This document shows positions 30,312-34,982 of a stretch of DNA of 34,982 bases, in pieces. The DNA is from Gemmataceae bacterium (GTDB lineage: Bacteria; Planctomycetota; Planctomycetia; Gemmatales; Gemmataceae). The position numbers were made by a program, and so were the translations under genes. The stretch lies in contig JAIEMG010000203.1 of assembly GCA_019752375.1 (NCBI GenBank), forward strand, positions 1 to 34,982, written 5' to 3'. Positions within the stretch are counted from its first letter, which is position 1. Every line of letters begins with the position of its first letter. The notes beneath the pieces were generated by a model that saw only the letters and a list, made by a program, of their open reading frames with translations, did not search any database and was not told the origin of the DNA.

Positions 30312-32456
30312 ATGGCTGAAGATCACGTCTCGTCCTCACCCGAAAACGTCACGGCCGATTCCGCCGCGCCGCCGCCGTCGCCCGAAGCGATCCGCACCCC
30401 CGAAACCGCTCCGATCGCGGCCAACGGCATCCCCGCTGTCGAGCCGCAGCAAGCACCGGTCTCAGCGCTGGAAAACCCCTTTCGCAAGTCGATGACCCAG
30501 CTGATTGTCGGCTGGGTTTGCGCCATCGCGGTATTTGCAGCCACGGTGTTCATCCTCTTGATGGTCTTTACGAGCATGTTTGGGCCGGGCCTCGCCGTGC
30601 GCCTGGGAGCGCCGATCGTGGCCTTCTTGCTCTTCTCCGTGCTGGATGGCAACCTCTGGCTCAGTCGATTGTTTGGACTTCAGACGGGGCCGAATTCGTC
30701 GTCATTGCAGGCGGTGCTGTCGTGGTTCATGCCGTTCGGGATCGGATCCAGTCTGCGCGATCAGCCTTCCGAAGTCGACCGGCTGGCACACGCCGATGAG
30801 CCAGGCGCCCATCCTTCCCACGCCAAGAAAAAGCCGGTCCCGAACGAACCGAAGGACATCTTCCGCGAGGTCGCCGAAACGGTCGTCTTCGTGGTCGTCC
30901 TCGTGCTGCTGCTCAAGACGTTCATTGCCGAGGCGTTTGTCATCCCGACCGGGTCGATGGCGACGACGCTGTGGGGCTACCAGAAGGACGTGACGTGTCC
31001 GGAGTGCGGGTTCAAGTTCCCCGTGAACTGCTCCAGCCAGGTCGATCCGCAGAACGATCGCCGGCCGGTGGACGTCATGGGCTGTGTCTGCCCGAATTGC
31101 CGTTATGTCATCCACTTCGAGAACCGCAATGATCCGCCCGCCAATAGCGGCGATCGCGTGCTGGTGGCCAAGTTCCTGTACGACAGCGGGCTGCAGGCGC
31201 CGCGACGTCATGATGTGGTCGTCTTCAAGTTCCCGGACGATCCGCAGAAGAACCACGTGGCGATGAACTACATCAAACGGCTCATCGGCCTCCAAGGCGA
31301 GACGATCGGTATCCACGGCGGCAAGCTGTATGTGGCGACGAACATCGAATACCCGCCCATGGACCCTTCGGTGCGGCCCGAGGACCTGCGTCGCAGAGAG
31401 CACATGTTCATGGACGACCTCCGCGTTCGTCAAATGCTGGAGAAGGACGTCCGCCGGCCGATGGACGATCCCAGCCGCAAGTTCCAGATCATCCGCAAGG
31501 CGCCCGACGTGATCCTGGCCCTGGCAAGGCCGGTGTTCGACAACGACCATCAGGCCAGGGACCTGGTCGGCACCCAGCCGCCGCGCTGGGAAGCCAAAAA
31601 CTGGATGGCGGACAATCCGAAGCTGGCCAAGCGCTTCTCGCTGGAAGCCGGGAAGGAGCAGGCGTGGTTGCGCTATCGCAACATCCTGCGCGACAGCACC
31701 GAACCGGAGCTCATCACCGACATCATGGGTTACAACAGCGGCTGGGAGACGGCGCCGCGGGAACAGCCGCGCTCCGGCCTGAACTGGGTCGGCGATCTGA
31801 CGCTGGAATTCGACGTGGCCATCGAGCGCGCTGCCGCCGGCGACGAATTGTGGATCGAGCTGTGCAAGGGCGTCGATCGCTTCCAGGCCCGCTTCGACCT
31901 GGCGACCGGCGAATGCAAGTTGGTTCGTCGCCAGGGCGTGCCAACACCGGTCGAGACCGTACTGGACACCAAGCCGACAAAGCTGAACAAGCCCGGCACT
32001 TACAAGATGCGTCTGTCCAACGTGGACGAACGCCTGACCCTTTGGGTCGGCGACGACCTCCCCTTCGGAGACGGCGTCGTCTACGACCCGCCCAAGAAGG
32101 GCGGTCCAACCGCCGAGAATGACTTGCAGCCGGCAAGTATCGCCGCCAAGGGCGCTGCCCTGTCCGTGGATCATCTGAAACTGTACCGCGACACCTACTA
32201 CACCGTCCGCGCGGAGTCCGGCCATGCCGACACGTCGCTCGGCGCCGGCGGCTGGAGCAATCCGCGCGAATGGCACAAGCTGAACGAGTTGCCCTTCGCC
32301 ACCATGTACGTGCAGCCGAAACACTACCTGTGCCTGGGCGACAACAGCCCGGAAAGCTCCGACGGCCGCTACTGGGGCCTGGTGCCGGACCGCCTGATGC
32401 TGGGACGGGCGCTGTTGGTGTATTTCCCGTTCCCACGCGTTGGGCAGATACGGTAG
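30312..32456 (+). CDS. lepB: signal peptidase I with zinc-ribbon and large insertion
   Basis: 714 residues, against about 250-330 for typical LepB. Two membrane segments (about 63-87 and 96-111) are followed by another (about 188-206) just before the catalytic box AFVIPTGSM with Ser215. Directly after comes CPEC (229, 232) and C-VCPNC (258-263), a probable zinc ribbon. The Lys dyad partner is Lys322 in NYIKRLIGLQGE. A long insertion follows (about residues 345-640), with a beta-rich segment (LTLEFDVAIERAAAGDELWI) like a LamG/concanavalin-type fold. The terminal box is YLCLGDNSPESSDGRYWG, matching the GDN...DSR box of the family. It should remove signal peptides on the outer face of the inner membrane. 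Confidence 0.93.
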   Translation: MAEDHVSSSPENVTADSAAPPPSPEAIRTPETAPIAANGIPAVEPQQAPVSALENPFRKSMTQLIVGWVCAIAVFAATVFILLMVFTSMFGPGLAVRLGAPIVAFLLFSVLDGNLWLSRLFGLQTGPNSSSLQAVLSWFMPFGIGSSLRDQPSEVDRLAHADEPGAHPSHAKKKPVPNEPKDIFREVAETVVFVVVLVLLLKTFIAEAFVIPTGSMATTLWGYQKDVTCPECGFKFPVNCSSQVDPQNDRRPVDVMGCVCPNCRYVIHFENRNDPPANSGDRVLVAKFLYDSGLQAPRRHDVVVFKFPDDPQKNHVAMNYIKRLIGLQGETIGIHGGKLYVATNIEYPPMDPSVRPEDLRRREHMFMDDLRVRQMLEKDVRRPMDDPSRKFQIIRKAPDVILALARPVFDNDHQARDLVGTQPPRWEAKNWMADNPKLAKRFSLEAGKEQAWLRYRNILRDSTEPELITDIMGYNSGWETAPREQPRSGLNWVGDLTLEFDVAIERAAAGDELWIELCKGVDRFQARFDLATGECKLVRRQGVPTPVETVLDTKPTKLNKPGTYKMRLSNVDERLTLWVGDDLPFGDGVVYDPPKKGGPTAENDLQPASIAAKGAALSVDHLKLYRDTYYTVRAESGHADTSLGAGGWSNPREWHKLNELPFATMYVQPKHYLCLGDNSPESSDGRYWGLVPDRLMLGRALLVYFPFPRVGQIR

Positions 32457-32462
32457 CGAGGA

Positions 32463-32603
32463 AATGACGAATGACGAAGCCCGAATGACGAATCAATGAC
32501 CAATGACGAAGCTCCAATGAAGAGAGCATACAGCTATTTTGGGTCATTGGGGTTTGGTCGCTGATTCGTCATTCGGGCTTCGTCATTCGTCATTCCAGCA
32601 GGG
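32463..32603. repeat. long TGACGAAT palindrome, copy C
   Basis: Perfect 33-bp arms (32463-32495 and 32562-32594) with a 66-base centre. The right end CATTCCAGCAGGG (32591-32603) supplies part of the Shine-Dalgarno (AGGGA) of the thioesterase gene that starts at 32611. It lies 6 bases after the signal peptidase stop. Confidence 0.92.
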
Positions 32604-32610
32604 AACACTC

Positions 32611-33000
32611 ATGACCGGCGAAATCGCGATTCGCGTGCGTTACGCCGAGACGGACCGCATGGGCTTCCTCCACCACTCCATGCACCTGGTTTACTTCGAG
32701 CAGGGACGCACCGAGCTCTTGCGCAGCCTGGGACTGGCGTATCGCGACCTGGAAGACCAGGGCTACCTGCTGGTGCTGACCAAGGTGGAAGTACGCTACC
32801 GCAGCCCGGCGCGGTACGACGACCTTTTGACGTTGCGCACCACGGTGGAACGCACGACGGCGGTGCGCATCGATCACAATTACGAATTGCTGCGCGACGG
32901 CACACTGCTTGCCGAAGGAAAGACCACGCTGGCGTGCGTGGATCGCGAAGGCCGGATTCAGCCGTTGCCGGAATCGTTGCGATCAACCCCCCGGGAGTGA
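32611..33000 (+). CDS. acyl-CoA thioesterase, YbgC/4HBT hotdog family
   Basis: 129 residues from the ATG at 32611. The start RVRYAETDRMGFLHHSMHLV followed by YFEQGRTELLR is the 4HBT/YbgC signature: the Asp in the ETD-x-M-G position and the H-x-x-Y/H-x-x-YFE region form the active site. The middle (LTKVEVRYRSPARYDDLLT) and length agree with YbgC. Such enzymes hydrolyse acyl-CoA or acyl-ACP. In proteobacteria ybgC opens the tol-pal operon; here the next genes include TolQ- and TolR-like proteins. The Shine-Dalgarno AGGGA comes from repeat copy C. Confidence 0.9.
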   Translation: MTGEIAIRVRYAETDRMGFLHHSMHLVYFEQGRTELLRSLGLAYRDLEDQGYLLVLTKVEVRYRSPARYDDLLTLRTTVERTTAVRIDHNYELLRDGTLLAEGKTTLACVDREGRIQPLPESLRSTPRE

Positions 33001-33005
33001 CATCG

Positions 33006-33179
33006 ATGAAACCCTGCTGCCCCCCCATGGTCCGTGGCCTTGCGATCCTGCTTTTGGCGGTGCCGCTCGTCATCATTGCCATCAGCTGTAGCCCGTCGGC
33101 CAGCACGCCGGCCGGCAAGCCAAGCTCGGCGAAGGAAGAGCCCACCACCAAGAAAGAGCCCGGGGCCGACCCTCGCTGA
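33006..33179 (+). CDS. small lipoprotein
   Basis: 57 residues, ATG at 33006 after GGGAG. The hydrophobic stretch LAILLLAVPLVIIAISC ends in a lipobox-like AISC, predicting lipidation at Cys28 and a mature chain of only 30 residues, rich in Ser, Pro, Lys and Glu (SPSASTPAGKPSSAKEEP). There is no folded domain. It lies 5 bases after the thioesterase gene and 13 before the TolQ-like gene. It might be a small Pal-like or regulatory partner of the complex. Confidence 0.75.
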   Translation: MKPCCPPMVRGLAILLLAVPLVIIAISCSPSASTPAGKPSSAKEEPTTKKEPGADPR

Positions 33180-33192
33180 GGAGGACCGGTCC

Positions 33193-33708
33193 GTGCGTCG
33201 CACTCTCATTCAGCGCGTGCTGCCGACCTTCTTTTGCCTGGTGCCGCTCCTGGCCGCCATGCTGGTTGCCGCCGCGCTGCCGGCGCGGGCACAGCATTAC
33301 TACCTCGAACAGATCCGCACCTCGACGATGGACTGGCTGATCCTCAGCCTGGGCGGAGCACTCTTCACCGCGCAGATCGCGCTGGCGTGGCGTGCCTTTC
33401 AATGGCGGGGCACCGGGTTTGACGAGCGGACCGATCGCTGGCTATCAAACCTGGCCCAGGCAGCCGAGTGGTTTCCACTCCTCGGCTTGCTCGGCACCGT
33501 GGCGGGCATCTTGCAGACGTTTAGCGCGATCAGCGGCCCGGTGCCGCCGGAGCGGATCATTCAGCTGTACACACCCGCCATCACCGCAACGGGCAGCGGC
33601 CTGTTCATGGCGCTGATCAACATCCTGCCGACCTGGCTCGTGCTCATCGGCCGCGACCTGCTGCTGGCGCTCGGCGGTGGCGACACCTCCGGGGAGATGT
33701 CGCCATGA
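33193..33708 (+). CDS. TolQ/ExbB/MotA-family proton channel protein
   Basis: 171 residues from a GTG at 33193 with GAGGAGG about 8 bases upstream. An N-terminal signal or membrane segment (FFCLVPLLAAMLVAAALPARA) is followed by a second (WLILSLGGALFTAQIALAW). The conserved MotA/TolQ/ExbB core follows: AEWFPLLGLLGTVAGILQTF, then ITATGSGLFMALINILPTW. In the family these helices form a pentamer that uses the proton-motive force. It is shorter than typical TolQ (about 230). It overlaps the next gene by 4 bp, so the two are co-translated. Confidence 0.88.
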   Translation: MRRTLIQRVLPTFFCLVPLLAAMLVAAALPARAQHYYLEQIRTSTMDWLILSLGGALFTAQIALAWRAFQWRGTGFDERTDRWLSNLAQAAEWFPLLGLLGTVAGILQTFSAISGPVPPERIIQLYTPAITATGSGLFMALINILPTWLVLIGRDLLLALGGGDTSGEMSP

Positions 33709-34256
33709 TCCAGTTACCGCATCGCAGTGTGACGCGTTTCTTCATCCCTCTGATCGACGTTTTGACGCTGCTTTTCTGCATCTTCCTGCTGATGCCCGTG
33801 GTCAAGAGCAGTGAAGCGGGCGACGGGCCCGACCCACTGCCGGGCGTCGAACCCCGGCTGGCCACCCTCGATCCCAGCAAGCTCGAACCGGCCCAGTTGC
33901 TCCAGCTCGTCGAGCAGGAACGGCGCGAGCTGGAACGGTTGCGCAAGGAGAAGATCGAGGCACTCCAGCAACGGCTGGTGATTCACGTGCTGGAGATCGA
34001 CGGCGACACTGGCACACTCTACTACCGCGGTCAGGAGCGTGTGCCGATTGCCACGGCCGCCGAAGCGCACGCCCTGATCCGCCGGCAGAAGAATGAAGCA
34101 GGCAGTCGTGAGCCCTACTACCTGATCCTGTTCCCCGTGAAGGCCACCGGCTTTCCAACGCAGGGCCAGTTCCGGACGTATGAACGCTGGTTTGCCGGCA
34201 CGGTCCACGGCTTCAGCAATCCGCTGGCGGACGCGTTGAAGGGAGGAACGCCTTGA
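33705..34256 (+). CDS. TolR/ExbD-like membrane protein
   Basis: 183 residues. The ATG at 33705 overlaps the TolQ-like stop by 4 bp. One membrane helix near the N-terminus, IPLIDVLTLLFCIFLLMPVV, has the family's proton-carrying Asp (Ile-Asp-Val at its start). A periplasmic region follows, with a coiled coil (QLVEQERRELERLRKEKIEA) and a folded end. Classical TolR/ExbD has about 140 residues, so the coiled coil is an addition. The protein should dimerise inside the TolQ-like pentamer and transmit force to a periplasmic partner. Its end overlaps the next gene by 4 bp. Confidence 0.85.
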   Translation: MIQLPHRSVTRFFIPLIDVLTLLFCIFLLMPVVKSSEAGDGPDPLPGVEPRLATLDPSKLEPAQLLQLVEQERRELERLRKEKIEALQQRLVIHVLEIDGDTGTLYYRGQERVPIATAAEAHALIRRQKNEAGSREPYYLILFPVKATGFPTQGQFRTYERWFAGTVHGFSNPLADALKGGTP

Positions 34257-34888
34257 TCGCCGAACTGGGAACCAACCTGGGCGAGACCGCCGTCAAGGTT
34301 CTGGCGGTGGCAGGCGGTGCGGCGGTGGGCGCCTTCGCCGTCGGCGGACTGGTGCAGTTGATCGTCCGACTGACGGTGCGCCGCCCGGTGCCGCGCGCCG
34401 TCCTGACGCCGGTGCGTTTGCTCGGTGCCGTCGCCGTTGGCCTCGCGGTCTGGCTGTTCGTCTTCGGCAGCGGCGGTGGCGGGCTCGGCGGCTCCGGCTG
34501 GGGTTTTGGCGGCAAGGGCAGCGGATCGGGCAACAATGGCACCGGCACAACGCAGCCCGGGCCAGCGGGATCGAGCATGAAGGAACGGCCGTCCACCGCG
34601 CCGGTGGACCGCACGCAGGTCGTGCGCATCGAAATGCTGGGCGGAAAGCGTTACAAGAACGACGACCGCTACTACCTCTGGGAAAGTGACAAGGAGCCGC
34701 TGACGCTCCTCGAAGTGCGAAAGCGCCTCGAGAGTGCCAAGGAGCGCACTCCGCCGGTGAAGGCCATCGAGATCGTGATTCTGGAGGATAGCGTGTCGGA
34801 AAAGAGCCCGGCAGTCGAGCAACTCAGGCAGCTGGCTGGGGAACACCGACTCGATCTGAAGGTGACGACGCCCGGCGGCGGTTCGTGA
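34253..34888 (+). CDS. membrane-anchored protein with Gly-rich linker, third gene of Tol-like cluster
   Basis: 211 residues from a TTG at 34253 that overlaps the previous stop by 4 bases (TTGA); GGGAGG lies 7 bases upstream, which supports the rare start. Two hydrophobic segments (about 14-40 and 58-73) are followed by a Gly/Ser-rich linker (GSGGGGLGGSGWGFGGKGSG). The periplasmic end (YYLWESDKEPLTLLEVRKRL, and IEIVILEDSVSEKSPAVEQL) resembles the small alpha/beta domain of ExbD/TolR, though weakly. It may be a second TolR-like subunit or a TolA-like energy transducer. It is the last gene of the operon in view. Confidence 0.75.
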   Translation: MIAELGTNLGETAVKVLAVAGGAAVGAFAVGGLVQLIVRLTVRRPVPRAVLTPVRLLGAVAVGLAVWLFVFGSGGGGLGGSGWGFGGKGSGSGNNGTGTTQPGPAGSSMKERPSTAPVDRTQVVRIEMLGGKRYKNDDRYYLWESDKEPLTLLEVRKRLESAKERTPPVKAIEIVILEDSVSEKSPAVEQLRQLAGEHRLDLKVTTPGGGS

Positions 34889-34931
34889 ATAGGGTAACCG
34901 TTTACTTGATGTGAATGTAGGGTGGGTCGAG

Positions 34932-34982
34932 CGTCAGCGAGGCCCACCGGGGCCCGCAAGGCAGTGGTGGGCCTCGCTGACG
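34932..34982. repeat. palindrome at the right window edge
   Basis: Perfect 17-bp arms CGTCAGCGAGGCCCACC (34932-34948) and its complement (34966-34982), preceded by GTAGGGTGGGTCGAG. It lies 43 bases after the last stop codon and may extend beyond the edge. It resembles the smaller GTAGGGTGCGTC hairpin at 28053-28083. Confidence 0.85.

Overview
The window is high-GC chromosomal DNA that most resembles a planctomycete, probably a Gemmata-like lineage. This is an inference from gene content, not a database match. Points in favour are a signal peptidase I of 714 residues with a zinc-ribbon and a large insertion, a secreted truncated haemoglobin with a Lys/Glu tail, paired secreted VWA proteins, RND pumps with an extra hydrophobic insertion, a HicA-like/DUF4365 pair, and a heavy load of intergenic palindromic repeats. 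Genes lie on both strands in short operons, with many GTG starts and one TTG start.

Layout. 1-2030: 5' part of a WD40 lipoprotein gene (minus, runs off the left edge), then a two-gene unit DUF4365 nuclease-like protein plus HicA-like protein with a 4-bp overlap. 2266-11109: an efflux operon of TetR regulator with a perfect operator palindrome, an RND membrane-fusion lipoprotein and two tandem AcrB-type RND transporters; no outer-membrane TolC gene is present. 11243-13775 (minus): two paralogous secreted VWA proteins. 14140-14659: frameshifted SRPBCC/AHSA1 gene. 14738-14812: tRNA-Pro(CGG), minus, with its terminator. 15425-17183: remnant of an integrated element, with an excisionase-like gene behind a hairpin leader, convergent with a tyrosine integrase that is broken by a 164-bp MITE-like insertion. 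17793-20380: UxaC-like isomerase and a GT-C-like membrane protein. 20400-23636 (minus): histidine kinase and two response regulators. 23892-26951 (minus): a winged-helix-like protein and a large P-loop ATPase of unknown function. 27150-30311: secreted truncated haemoglobin, small Tyr-rich exported protein, secreted prenyltransferase/squalene-oxidase repeat protein. 30312-34888: signal peptidase I, followed by a Tol-like cluster of YbgC-type thioesterase, small lipoprotein, TolQ/ExbB-like, TolR/ExbD-like and a Gly-rich membrane-anchored protein.

The most striking feature outside genes is the number of repeat families. There are three copies of a long palindrome built on TGACGAAT (33-34 bp arms), two palindromes sharing the core GAGCCCGACRCGC, inverted arrays of an 8-bp unit (AAGGTGAC), and several other hairpins. 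The best candidates for undescribed biology are the winged-helix/ATPase pair, the Tol-like cluster with its extra lipoprotein and third membrane protein, the long-palindrome family, and the MITE-like element that split the integrase.

All functions are read from sequence motifs by eye. No homology search was run.
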